From positions 1 through 64,000 of the forward strand of contig QYZZ01000043.1 in assembly GCA_003838145.1 (NCBI GenBank): 64,000 nt of DNA, given 5' to 3'. The stretch comes from Tindallia sp. MSAO_Bac2. GTDB taxonomy: Bacteria > Bacillota > Clostridia > Peptostreptococcales > Tindalliaceae. The notes below the pieces were generated by a model. That model was not told the origin of the DNA. It made no database searches and saw only the letters and a list, made by a program, of their open reading frames with translations. Of the stretch, positions 24,042 through 32,606 are shown in pieces; position 1 is the stretch's first letter, and each line of letters opens with the position of its first letter. The translations under genes were made by a program, and so were the position numbers.

Positions 24042-24159
24042 TGTTTTTTATTGTTATGTCTTTTTAGGTCTTACAATTATTTTTACATGGCAAACATTTG
24101 TTAATATGTGAACAGGTGTATCTTTATACACTTTCCCTCTGCGAGCCCTTTTCTTTCGA

Positions 24160-24191
24160 AAATTAATTTGCACCGAAGCGCAAATTAATTT
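24160..24191 (-). terminator. Hairpin terminator after the RocB-like gene at 24193
   Basis: AAATTAATTTGC and GCAAATTAATTT are perfect 12-bp arms around an 8-base centre, beginning immediately after the TAG stop. The T-tract is short, so it may act mainly as a 3' stabiliser. The 267-bp gap 23926-24192 otherwise holds the signals of the downstream gene. Confidence 0.5.
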
Positions 24192-24192
24192 G

Positions 24193-25848
24193 CTATTTAT
24201 CCTTCAGCAGTTCATCGATGGCATAGGCCAGTAATTGGGGATAAATGCGGAAGGAGTAATCAACATGAAGTCTCTCTGTGTTTTTGTGAGCATCTTTCCC
24301 ATAAGGTCCGATATTCATTACCGGTAAGTCCAGCTTTTTAATGGTTTCTACCGGCAGTTCATAGCTAAAACCCCAATTAGGCATATTTGGCATGATATTG
24401 GTAATAACATCCTCTGCATTTTGGAGGGATACAAAGCTAAGATCGCATAGTCCTGTAAAGAAGTTCTCAACGCCAACATCTTCATTAAATTCGCTCTTGG
24501 CATATTCGGATACCATTTCCACCACTTTATTTGCTTTGGCTTTTTCCGGTGTTTCTGTGGTGGGCTTGATGTGCGGATAGTATGGCGGCACATATATTAA
24601 AACAATTTTGGGGTCTTTATCAGGGCAGAAGGAATAAACTTCTTCCATCATTTTTGTGGCCAGGATTCGCTGGTCCATCTCAGGTTGTTTCTTCCATTCC
24701 TCCATGCACTTTTTCATATGATCTTCAAATTTCTGACCACCATGTTTTTTAGCCATTTCAACCAGTTCGCTGTATGATAAAACCTGAGGCTTCCAGTCAT
24801 AAAAGCTTCCCTGAGACTTGGACATCTTAAAGAATCTTTCTGTTTCTCTGCGCTGTTTGTCCAGAGAGTCTTTCATTGCCTCCATGGCCAGTTCCCGAAC
24901 TTTATCGAAAAAGTATTTCGGAGATTGGTCTGCTGTTAGAAAATTGTAATAAGCGTAGGCTGACTCCGGTGTTTTCACATTATAGTGCTGCTTGGTATCT
25001 GTTTGTTTTAAGGAAGTTGGCGGCGAAAACACTTCATCTTCATAGGAGTCGGATAAATCCATGTTCAGTTCTATTCTCCGGGTCAGTTCGGAGATAATCA
25101 GATTGGCGTTCAGTCCAGTCAGCGAGTCGCCTCCATGGGTCTCTTTGCCAATGGCATAAGCCATCAGTACAAATTTACCCAGGGTTCCCTGGTAGATATA
25201 CTTGTTGTTATCTCCCGGATAATAAGGGAACTGGGATTCACCATCCACGCAGGCAATATAGTCCAAATCATGTTTTTGGGATAGTTCCAATAGATTCTCT
25301 GAGGCTGCAATCATACCAAGGGAATTATTCTCCTCGTCCGGCACACCAACAAAGAGTAAATTTCCGTTCAGTTCTTCCTGATTTCTGGAGGCTGCTTCCA
25401 ACATGGCCATCGAGACCGAAACTCCGCACCGCATGTCCATCACGCCACGGCCAAAAATCCACTCGCCGGATTCGTAATCTTTTCTGGCATTTTCGTTCAT
25501 GGAAGATGGATCCAGTCTTTTCATCAGTTTTTCCGGCTCATAGGCCACGTCCTGGTTCTTGCCATAATCACTGACATCTACGATATCTGTATGTCCCATT
25601 AAGATAACGGTTTTGTTGGATTTGCCGTTTCCTCTCACCAGGGCAGTGATAACCTTGCGGTCAAAACCATCTTTCGGTATAGGATGACATTGAACGTATT
25701 CTGGGTTTTCCTGAAAATAAGGCATTGCTTCAAACTGTTTAACGATAGTTTCTGTCGACAGATTCTCGTCGGCAGTTCCTGATGTTCCGGGTGTCTTTAC
25801 TAATTCATAAAACATGCTTTCCAAAAGTTCTCTGTTAACGGTAAGCAT
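24193..25848 (-). CDS. rocB: RocB-like M20 family peptidase/amidohydrolase (first copy)
   Basis: 551 residues, RBS AGGAGGGG. M20 motifs: VILMGHTDIVDV near 82, GRGVMDMRCG near 132, VGVPDEENNSLG near 168, and NIGPYGKDAHKNTERLH near 515. It closely parallels the 22249 gene along its whole length. In Bacillus rocB belongs to the RocR/sigma-L arginine regulon. Here a perfect -24/-12 element lies 37 bp upstream and a RocR-like activator is encoded at 38089, so the same control is inferred. The substrate may be an acylated or peptidic source of arginine/ornithine; this is not shown. Confidence 0.87.
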   Translation of the reverse strand: MLTVNRELLESMFYELVKTPGTSGTADENLSTETIVKQFEAMPYFQENPEYVQCHPIPKDGFDRKVITALVRGNGKSNKTVILMGHTDIVDVSDYGKNQDVAYEPEKLMKRLDPSSMNENARKDYESGEWIFGRGVMDMRCGVSVSMAMLEAASRNQEELNGNLLFVGVPDEENNSLGMIAASENLLELSQKHDLDYIACVDGESQFPYYPGDNNKYIYQGTLGKFVLMAYAIGKETHGGDSLTGLNANLIISELTRRIELNMDLSDSYEDEVFSPPTSLKQTDTKQHYNVKTPESAYAYYNFLTADQSPKYFFDKVRELAMEAMKDSLDKQRRETERFFKMSKSQGSFYDWKPQVLSYSELVEMAKKHGGQKFEDHMKKCMEEWKKQPEMDQRILATKMMEEVYSFCPDKDPKIVLIYVPPYYPHIKPTTETPEKAKANKVVEMVSEYAKSEFNEDVGVENFFTGLCDLSFVSLQNAEDVITNIMPNMPNWGFSYELPVETIKKLDLPVMNIGPYGKDAHKNTERLHVDYSFRIYPQLLAYAIDELLKDK

Positions 25849-25884
25849 TTAACCCCTCCTTAATTTTATCTGCATTATATTTGA

Positions 25885-25900
25885 TGCAAGCTTTGTACCA
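25885..25900 (-). promoter_or_regulatory. Sigma-54 (-24/-12) promoter of the RocB-like gene
   Basis: Minus strand TGGTACAAAGCTTGCA: GG and GC are separated by exactly ten bases, matching TGGYACR-N4-TTGCA at every fixed position. It predicts a leader of about 25 nt before the ATG at 25848. Confidence 0.8.
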
Positions 25901-25953
25901 AAATCAGAGTTGTTATTATATATTTTTTATTTTTAAAAAAATGACAATTGACC

Positions 25954-25984
25954 TTGTTAAGTTTTGCAATCTCTATGGTATAAT
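25954..25984 (+). promoter_or_regulatory. Promoter of the amidohydrolase gene
   Basis: TGGTATAAT (extended -10, hexamer 25979-25984) with TTGTTA at 25954-25959 (19-bp spacing). It is vegetative in type and divergent from the sigma-54 promoter at 25885, leaving a ~140-nt leader that contains the composite repeat. Confidence 0.55.
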
Positions 25985-25992
25985 TACCATGT

Positions 25993-26046
25993 AGAACAAA
26001 CGCAGAGCGTCTGTTCTAATTGAGAATTGAAAATTAAGTTCAAATA
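25993..26046. repeat. Hairpin plus AT-rich tail composite repeat
   Basis: AGAACA and TGTTCT, extended by ACGC/GCGT across one mismatch, form a hairpin, followed by an AATTGAGAATTGAAAATTAAG tail and CAAATA. It matches the architecture of 13331-13388 and shares its tail end with 17421-17462. Confidence 0.55.
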
Positions 26047-26133
26047 CCCATAGGGCACTCGTACCCACAGGGCACAAAAGCTCACAATTAAAAGATAATC
26101 AGCCCAAAATTTAACAAAAAAAGGAGTGAAGTG

Positions 26134-27759
26134 ATGAGTAACGGTAAAGTAATGTATCATAATGCTAATCTGATTAATTTCCCTGACATGCCTGATGGAG
26201 ATGCTTTTATCGTAGAAAACGGGAAGTTTGAAAAGGTTGGTGCGACTGAAGTATTAAAAAAAGAAATAAATGATTCAGATGAGTTGATAGATCTTCAGAA
26301 TAAAACGGTTATCCCCGGATTAACAGACTCACATATTCACCTGCTGGCTTACGGCTCCACCAAGGAACAGGTGGTTAGTCTGAAAGAAGTACGATCCATG
26401 GAAGAACTAAAGAGCAAAGTAGCTCAGCATATAGACCGCAAGGCTTTGACCTCCGGACAATGGGTTAAGGGTTCCGGCTGGAACCACGATACCTTCCCGG
26501 ACAGAAAAGTTCCAGACCGGCAGGATCTTGACAGCATATCCAGAGAGCATCCCATTATGCTGCTTCGTATGTGCTACCATATCTGTTCTGTTAATACGAA
26601 AGCGCTGGAAATGGCCGGCATTACCAGGGATACTCCTGATCCGGAGGGCGGTAAAATTGACCGGGATGCCAATGGAAATCCAACTGGTGTGCTGAGAGAA
26701 ACAGCTATGGAGCTGGTAAAACAGGCAATCCCACCAATTGTTGATAAAGACGAGATTAAGGATCTGATTCTTTCTGCAACTGAAGATCTGGTGAGTCTTG
26801 GATTTACTACAGTTCACACAGATGATTTTGGCTTTGTAGGTGACCGGCAGGCACTGCTGGATGCTTATAAGGAACTGAATGAACAGAAAAAACTGCCACT
26901 TCAGATTGTCATGCAGATGATTATTCACAATCCTGAAGATATTGATTTTTACATCGAAAATAATCTGCAGTCCTGGAATTCTATGGGAAGATTGATGCCC
27001 GGACCCATAAAGATCCTGGGTGACGGTTCTCTTGGTTCCAGAACTGCTGCATTGCATGAGCCTTATTCTGACGATCCTGAAACTTCCGGCTTTATGCTTA
27101 TGTCTGAGGAGCGGCTGGATGCGATGATTAAGAAATCTTTTGAGAATGGCTTTGACGTAGCAGCTCATGGTATTGGCGATAAAACCACCGAGACTATGCT
27201 TGATCTGTTTAAGAAATATGAGCATATATATAAACCGAAAAACTTACGCCCTTCTGTTATTCACAGCCAGATTGGCAGCGATTCCATTTTACGGAAATAC
27301 AGAGATCAGCAGGTTATCGCCAATGTACAGCCTATCTTCACCCATTCTGATCTTCATATAGCGGAAGACCGGATCGGATCTAAACGGCTTAAATACAGTT
27401 ATTGCTGGAAAACCTATCTGGATATGGGAATACCGACTGTCGGAAGCTCCGACTCGCCGGTGGAAAGCTTTAATCCTTTCTGGAACATTTATACAGCAGT
27501 TGCAAGAAAAGACCTGGAAGGCAATCCGAAGGATGGATGGATTATGGAAGAAGCACTGAGCCTGCAGGAAGCCATGGAACTGTTTACGTTGAAACCTCCC
27601 ATGCTCTCTGATGAATGCGATACAAAAGGACAGTTAAAAGAAGGATATGAGGCTAATTTTACAGTATTAGATAAGGATCCTTTTAAAGTGGATATTGAAG
27701 AACTGAAGGATTTTAAGGCGCATGCCACTTATTTTAGGGGAGAAAAAGTTTATGAATAG
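26134..27759 (+). CDS. Amidohydrolase family protein (YtcJ-like)
   Basis: 541 residues from ATG 26134 (MSNGKVMYHNANLINFPD); AAGGAG is seven bases upstream, and an adjacent GTG at 26131 is too close. Metal-dependent hydrolase fold with TDSHIHLLAYG near 70, DGSLGSRTAALHEPY near 300, HGIGDKTTE near 345, SDSPVES near 440 and a beta-sandwich closing at the C-terminus (LKEGYEANFTVLDKDPF). Relatives include N-substituted formamide deformylase, but the substrate is unknown. It is the only clear plus-strand gene, divergent from a RocB-like peptidase and convergent with rarA. Confidence 0.85.
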   Translation: MSNGKVMYHNANLINFPDMPDGDAFIVENGKFEKVGATEVLKKEINDSDELIDLQNKTVIPGLTDSHIHLLAYGSTKEQVVSLKEVRSMEELKSKVAQHIDRKALTSGQWVKGSGWNHDTFPDRKVPDRQDLDSISREHPIMLLRMCYHICSVNTKALEMAGITRDTPDPEGGKIDRDANGNPTGVLRETAMELVKQAIPPIVDKDEIKDLILSATEDLVSLGFTTVHTDDFGFVGDRQALLDAYKELNEQKKLPLQIVMQMIIHNPEDIDFYIENNLQSWNSMGRLMPGPIKILGDGSLGSRTAALHEPYSDDPETSGFMLMSEERLDAMIKKSFENGFDVAAHGIGDKTTETMLDLFKKYEHIYKPKNLRPSVIHSQIGSDSILRKYRDQQVIANVQPIFTHSDLHIAEDRIGSKRLKYSYCWKTYLDMGIPTVGSSDSPVESFNPFWNIYTAVARKDLEGNPKDGWIMEEALSLQEAMELFTLKPPMLSDECDTKGQLKEGYEANFTVLDKDPFKVDIEELKDFKAHATYFRGEKVYE

Positions 27760-27785
27760 GGGTTAGGGACTAACCCCTTTTTTTT
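27759..27785 (+). terminator. Rho-independent terminator shared by convergent genes
   Basis: GGGGTTAG-GGA-CTAACCCC (perfect 8-bp stem) followed by eight T. It begins at the last base of the amidohydrolase stop codon, and its 3' half contains the rarA stop codon on the other strand. Confidence 0.92.
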
Positions 27786-29089
27786 AGCTTTTGCATGTAT
27801 TCCTTATGCTTCTTTTCCTCGCCCTGGTCGGTCATTTCATAATAAACTTTTCCCAATAAGGCGTCGGGCATATACTGCTGCTCTACGTAGTGGTCCGGGT
27901 AGCTGTGGGCATATCGGTAATCTTTGCCATGGCCTAATTTGGCGGCGCCTTTGTAATGACTGTCTCTCAGGTGTTCAGGCACGTCGGCACTGATGTTTTC
28001 TATGTCTGCCATCGCCTTGTTAATGGCTGTATAAGCTGCATTGCTTTTGGGAGCCGTGGATAGATATGTCACTGCCTGCGCCAACGGAATCCGGGCTTCC
28101 GGCATCCCGATATGTTTTACGGCATAGTGAGCAGCCATAGCAATGGACATTCCGGCAGGGTCTGCATTTCCAATATCTTCTGATGCAGAAATAATGATGC
28201 GCCTTGCAATAAATTCCGGATCTTCACCGGCGGCTATCATTTTGGCCATGTAATGAAGTGCTGCATCCACATCACTGCCACGGATACTTTTTATAAAGGC
28301 GGAAATCACATCGTAATGCTGATCTCCGTCTTTATCATACTGTACAGCACGTTTTTGTATGGATTCCTGGGCGTCCTTCAGACTGATCTTCAATGAACCA
28401 TCTTCCTGAGCCGAAGTGCTGAGAGCTGCTATTTCAAGTGCATTTAAGGCCCGACGGGCATCTCCTCCGGCAGTCTCTGCCAGATGCTGGAGAGCAGTTT
28501 CTTCAATGTTAACCTTCAGACGGCCAAGCCCCCGTTTTTCGTCGGAAACACTTCTTTTCAGCAACTCCAATATGCTGTCAACAGATAAATGCTCCAGCTT
28601 TAATACGGTTGTACGGGACAACAGGGCGCTGTTTACTTCGAAATATGGATTTTCCGTTGTGGCACCAATCAGCGTAATCAGGCCTTTTTCCACATGGGGC
28701 AGCAATGCATCCTGTTGATTTTTTGAAAAACGATGGATCTCGTCGATAAACAGTAAGCTTTTTCTTCCGGCATGTTTCTGAAGATGGTCTGCATCTTCGA
28801 CTACCTGGCGTATATCCTTAACACCGGCCATGACAGCGCTTAGCTGAAAAAATTCACTGCCGGATTCTTTGGCCAGCAGCCTGGCCAGTGTTGTTTTGCC
28901 TGTTCCCGGCGGACCGTAAAGGATCAGTGAAGGAATCCGGTTAGCTGCAACACAACGAGCCAGGAATCTGCCTTTTTGCAGCAGGTGTTCCTGGCCTATG
29001 ATTTCTTCCATGGATGCTGGTCGCATCCGGTCTGCAAGAGGTGCCTGTTCTTTACTTTTTTTCTGATTGGCAAGATCCAGTAAATCCAT
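27770..29089 (-). CDS. rarA: Replication-associated recombination ATPase RarA (MgsA)
   Basis: 439 residues. AAA+ ATPase: PASMEEIIGQEHLL at the start, Walker A YGPPGTGKTTLARLL near 59, Walker [17 protein letters not shown] near 112, sensor ATTENPYFEVNSALLSR near 143, and the C-terminal tetramerisation domain (GMPEARIPLAQAVTYLSTAPKSN). It acts at stalled replication forks. It starts 10 bp after ltaE, so it may be the distal gene of the ornithine operon transcript. The C-terminal KKRG codons lie within the terminator hairpin. Confidence 0.95.
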   Translation of the reverse strand: MDLLDLANQKKSKEQAPLADRMRPASMEEIIGQEHLLQKGRFLARCVAANRIPSLILYGPPGTGKTTLARLLAKESGSEFFQLSAVMAGVKDIRQVVEDADHLQKHAGRKSLLFIDEIHRFSKNQQDALLPHVEKGLITLIGATTENPYFEVNSALLSRTTVLKLEHLSVDSILELLKRSVSDEKRGLGRLKVNIEETALQHLAETAGGDARRALNALEIAALSTSAQEDGSLKISLKDAQESIQKRAVQYDKDGDQHYDVISAFIKSIRGSDVDAALHYMAKMIAAGEDPEFIARRIIISASEDIGNADPAGMSIAMAAHYAVKHIGMPEARIPLAQAVTYLSTAPKSNAAYTAINKAMADIENISADVPEHLRDSHYKGAAKLGHGKDYRYAHSYPDHYVEQQYMPDALLGKVYYEMTDQGEEKKHKEYMQKLKKRG

Positions 29090-29099
29090 TAAACCACCT

Positions 29100-30134
29100 C
29101 TAGGCTTTTAGTATCTGACTCATTCTTACAACGGCTTCTTCTATGTCTTCCAGTGTTACATCCTTATGGGTCACAAAACGAATTACTTCTTCCGTACGTG
29201 CATTGGCAAGCACTCCGCTTTCCTTCATGGCACCTACAAATTTAGGCGCCGTCCATCCCGGAGCTGTCAATCTGGCATTGATAATGTTGGTATGGGTGTT
29301 ATCGATGCTGACATCAAAAAATCCGGTTTCATAGAGAGATTCTACTAATGTGGCTGCATTTTCATGGTCCTTCGGCAGCTGCTTTGTTTGTTCCTTTAAA
29401 GAAACGAGTCCACAGGCAGCCAGTATACCAGCCTGTCTCATGCCGCCGCCTAATAATTTCCTCAGTTTACGGGCTTTTTCGATAAAATCAGTGGATCCTA
29501 CCAGCATACTGCCCACTGGCGAGCAAAGTCCTTTAGACAGACAGAACATGAGAGAATCAACTTTTGATGCAATCTCTTTAACATCTGTTTCCAGATAAGC
29601 CGCTGCATTAAAAATCCTAGCTCCGTCCAGATGAACCGGAATGCTTTTAGCTTTTGCCAGTTCCTGGATTTCCGCCATGTTTTCCAGTGGGATTACCCGG
29701 CCGCCTGCCATGTTATGAGTGTTTTCTATACAAATCAGTGATGTTTCCGGAAAATGAATATCCTCTTTTCTTATAGAATTCTCAATATCCTCCGGACGCA
29801 TTTCGCCCCGGTTCCCATTAATGGTTCTGGCCTGGACTCCTGCCAGCCGTGCAATGCCGGCAACTTCATAAAGGTATATGTGAGAACTTGCTTCCAGAAT
29901 AATTTCCTGTCCCGGAGTGGTGTGAGCCATTACGGCAATAAGATTGCCCATGGTTCCGGTGGGGACAAACAGTGAGTCTTCTTTTCCCATCATTTCTGCT
30001 GCTACTTTTTCCAGTTCGTTCACCGTGGGGTCATCGCCATAAACATCATCACCCAAAGGGGCAGAAGACATTGCCACCAGCATTTCCGGTGTCGGCTTTG
30101 TTACGGTGTCGCTTCTTAAATCAATGGTTTTCAC
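29100..30134 (-). CDS. ltaE: Low-specificity L-threonine aldolase
   Basis: 344 residues, start GTG 30134 with GGAG eight bases upstream. Fold type I PLP enzyme: MKTIDLRSDTVTKPTPEML, DDVYGDDPTVNELE near 30, HLDGARIFNAA near 168 and PLP lysine in FCLSKGLCSPVGSML near 200. It splits threonine/allo-threonine to glycine and acetaldehyde; relatives act on other beta-hydroxy amino acids. It lies 22 bp after orr, downstream in the ornithine operon. Glycine made here could be used by glyA (39538). Confidence 0.9.
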   Translation of the reverse strand: MKTIDLRSDTVTKPTPEMLVAMSSAPLGDDVYGDDPTVNELEKVAAEMMGKEDSLFVPTGTMGNLIAVMAHTTPGQEIILEASSHIYLYEVAGIARLAGVQARTINGNRGEMRPEDIENSIRKEDIHFPETSLICIENTHNMAGGRVIPLENMAEIQELAKAKSIPVHLDGARIFNAAAYLETDVKEIASKVDSLMFCLSKGLCSPVGSMLVGSTDFIEKARKLRKLLGGGMRQAGILAACGLVSLKEQTKQLPKDHENAATLVESLYETGFFDVSIDNTHTNIINARLTAPGWTAPKFVGAMKESGVLANARTEEVIRFVTHKDVTLEDIEEAVVRMSQILKA

Positions 30135-30156
30135 TCTAACAACTCCTTTTCATCCT

Positions 30157-31236
30157 CTAGTCTTTCAAACCGCCGCTTATAAGCTGAGTACTGACATAAG
30201 GACTGGTGGTTAATGCCAGCATAGCTCCGTAGCTTAGGAAGAACTTCATCTCGGAGCCGATGTCATATTTTTTTTCTGCATCGGTTATATCCAGAATCAT
30301 GTGATCACTGCTGCTGCCAAGAATATCCACACCTGGTTCAAGGCTTTTAACAGGATGAGTTGCCAAATCCTGTTTTCCAACAGCAACAATGGCCCTTTTT
30401 CTGATTCCCTTATCTGTAAAGGTAGGTTTTCCGCCAAAGGCATCCATCCCGATTTCACCAATAGGCAACGAGGGTTTTTCCCTTATTTCAACAACTTCGG
30501 CCACTAATTGAAATGCATCGTAATACATGTCCGGCACTCGTTCTCCAAAGGCGCTTTCAGTACCAATCAGGATTGACTCCCCAATACGGAGGTTGGTAAT
30601 ACCTTTTGGCATTCTGTTTTTCATCATTAAATAAACACTGCTGCTATTGCCTCCACTGACGAATTCCAGTTTTCGACCCAGCTGTTTTTCTACTTTTTTT
30701 GTCAGTTCTGTCAGTTTCCCCAGGTTGTTTTCATCTGGGATTACAGCTCCAAAGCAAGTTAAATTGGTTCCTAAGCCTATCAGGCTAAGGTGCTTTAATT
30801 GCTGCATTCGCTTAACCAATTCCAGCAATTCAGCTTCTTCCATAATTCCTTCTCTCAGGTCACCGAGATCCGCCATTAAGATTACCTGATGCTGCCGGTT
30901 CTGATTTCCTGCGGCTTCATTAAGAGCCTGAAGGGTTTTCCATTCAGAGTTTAAAGAAATACTGGCATATTTGACCACCGTCTCTGCCTGGCTGATCATG
31001 GGGAGTCGCAGCAGCATGGTTCGGGTTCTCAATGTACGCATTTTTTTCAGGTTCTCGATGCGAGAATCCGCCAGAATTTTGATACCACCGGCAACAAGGG
31101 ATGCCGCCACCTGAGGGATGGCACAAAAGCCTTTGGTTACAGCTGCCGGTGTTATGCCGTGCTCGTCGCACATGCGGCATATTTGTTTTGCGTTATAAGT
31201 AAGCTTGTCGGTGTTTATTTCTATTCTCGGGTTCAT
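30157..31236 (-). CDS. orr: Ornithine racemase
   Basis: 359 residues. Fold type III PLP enzyme of the alanine racemase N-terminal family: MNPRIEINTDKLTYNAKQIC, PLP lysine K35 in AAVTKGFCA, and VSGGNSSSVYLMM near 197. In Clostridium sticklandii ornithine racemase converts L- to D-ornithine, the substrate of the aminomutase. Position after oraE and the mutase-associated ATPase gene matches known ornithine clusters. It lies 2 bp after the preceding gene. Confidence 0.9.
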   Translation of the reverse strand: MNPRIEINTDKLTYNAKQICRMCDEHGITPAAVTKGFCAIPQVAASLVAGGIKILADSRIENLKKMRTLRTRTMLLRLPMISQAETVVKYASISLNSEWKTLQALNEAAGNQNRQHQVILMADLGDLREGIMEEAELLELVKRMQQLKHLSLIGLGTNLTCFGAVIPDENNLGKLTELTKKVEKQLGRKLEFVSGGNSSSVYLMMKNRMPKGITNLRIGESILIGTESAFGERVPDMYYDAFQLVAEVVEIREKPSLPIGEIGMDAFGGKPTFTDKGIRKRAIVAVGKQDLATHPVKSLEPGVDILGSSSDHMILDITDAEKKYDIGSEMKFFLSYGAMLALTTSPYVSTQLISGGLKD

Positions 31237-31238
31237 TC

Positions 31239-32606
31239 TTATTCAGCTCCATTCCAACGCATACTCTGTTTCATCAGCTCATAGGCTGTTTCCGGGTATT
31301 TTTTTGATAGTACTCCCAGAGATGCCATGATATAATCAGAATCCAAAAGTACCTTTGCTTCCGCTGTTGGCATCATCTTGTTTTTATGATTGGAGCCCAG
31401 AATTTCCTTTAACATTTCCTTCCCATGAGGCAGTCTTGTCAGTGCGCCTCCGGTTCCAATCACATACTGAATTCCAGAAAGGTCTTTACCTTCTGCAACC
31501 GTGGTTTTACCACCAGGACCATACAGGTTTCGAACACGTCCCACATGACGCTCGATGGCAATTTTAACAGCTTCCTGTGCCAGCCTTTCCGCAAACTGAA
31601 TCTGTTTTTCAGTCTCTGGAATGGGTACATGATGTTCCATCATTTCTTCCACATCAAAGTCCATTTCTTTCTGCAATGTTTCCAGGCCAATTAAATCTAC
31701 AATATTTTTCATATTAACAAATACACCCAGGTCACCTTCTACTGTCCTTTTTGCAACAGGTTCAGGGCTTAGCAAAATTCGATTTATTTCTTCACTGCCT
31801 TCTGTAACCGAGTGAAGATCGGTGGTTGCACCTCCCACATCGAAGGCAATCAGGTCTCCCATTTTTTCCTTCAACAGCTTGGCAGCCACCATGACAGCAC
31901 CGGGAGTTGGTATTATTGGGCCGTTGATCATTTCACGCACCTGTTTCATGCCGGGTGCATGTATAATATGTTCTTCAAAAACATCCTGAATGACACTTCG
32001 GGTGGGTTCAATGTTCAGATTATCGATCTGTGGATATACATTTTCCACAACATACAGATGACTGTCTGTATCTTCAAAAATAAGTCGAATCTCATCCTGA
32101 TTCTCCACATTACCTGCATAGATAATTGGAACATTCAGATTTAATTCTGCGATTTTTTCCGCATTTTCAATGGCTGTATCTTTTTCCCCGTAATCCACAC
32201 CACCAGCAATCAGGATGATGTTCGGTCTGATTTCTTTTAGCTTTTTAAGGTCACTGCGACGCATTTTACCTGCAGTAATCTGATGAAGGTTGGCACCGGC
32301 CCCTAAAGCTGCTTCCTTGGCAGCACGAACAGTCATATCATAAACAAGTCCATGAACTGTCATTTTTAAACCACCGGCTGCGCTGCTGGTTGCCAGCATT
32401 TCATCGTATTCGATACTCTTCTGATCCAGATTCCGGGCCAAATCATCAATAGCGCCCTGGAGGCCGATGCGAACATCGCCCTCCAGCACGCTTGTTGGTG
32501 CCTGTCCCTGTCCCAGAAATTCAGGACTCTCACTGTCAATACCATTAAAGGCATTGACAACCGTTGTAGTACTCCCGATTTCTGCTACCAGTACATCAAT
32601 CTTCAT
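31239..32606 (-). CDS. MutL/GlmL-type ATPase associated with ornithine aminomutase
   Basis: 455 residues, ASKHA (actin-like) ATPase fold: VLVAEIGSTTTVVNAF phosphate loop at the N-terminus, second loop IAFDVGGATTDLHSV near 253 and VIGTGGALTRLPHG near 380. The family (glutamate mutase L, and or-cluster homologues) accompanies cobalamin-dependent aminomutases and is thought to reactivate or chaperone them. It overlaps oraE by 11 bp, which supports a tight functional link to OraS/OraE. The biochemical role in this organism is inferred. Confidence 0.85.
   Translation of the reverse strand: MKIDVLVAEIGSTTTVVNAFNGIDSESPEFLGQGQAPTSVLEGDVRIGLQGAIDDLARNLDQKSIEYDEMLATSSAAGGLKMTVHGLVYDMTVRAAKEAALGAGANLHQITAGKMRRSDLKKLKEIRPNIILIAGGVDYGEKDTAIENAEKIAELNLNVPIIYAGNVENQDEIRLIFEDTDSHLYVVENVYPQIDNLNIEPTRSVIQDVFEEHIIHAPGMKQVREMINGPIIPTPGAVMVAAKLLKEKMGDLIAFDVGGATTDLHSVTEGSEEINRILLSPEPVAKRTVEGDLGVFVNMKNIVDLIGLETLQKEMDFDVEEMMEHHVPIPETEKQIQFAERLAQEAVKIAIERHVGRVRNLYGPGGKTTVAEGKDLSGIQYVIGTGGALTRLPHGKEMLKEILGSNHKNKMMPTAEAKVLLDSDYIMASLGVLSKKYPETAYELMKQSMRWNGAE

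Noticed and set aside
24080-24100. Plus-strand sigma-54-like TGGCAAACATTTGTTA
   Set aside because: The -12 GC is absent and no plus-strand gene follows.
26041-26075. Two copies of ACCCAYAGGGCAC in the amidohydrolase leader
   Set aside because: Short, close-set direct repeat without symmetry to a known operator; noted only as possible repeat debris.
26407-27225. 272-codon minus-strand open frame inside the amidohydrolase
   Set aside because: The plus-strand frame carries all amidohydrolase motifs; the antisense frame has none and is a compositional shadow.
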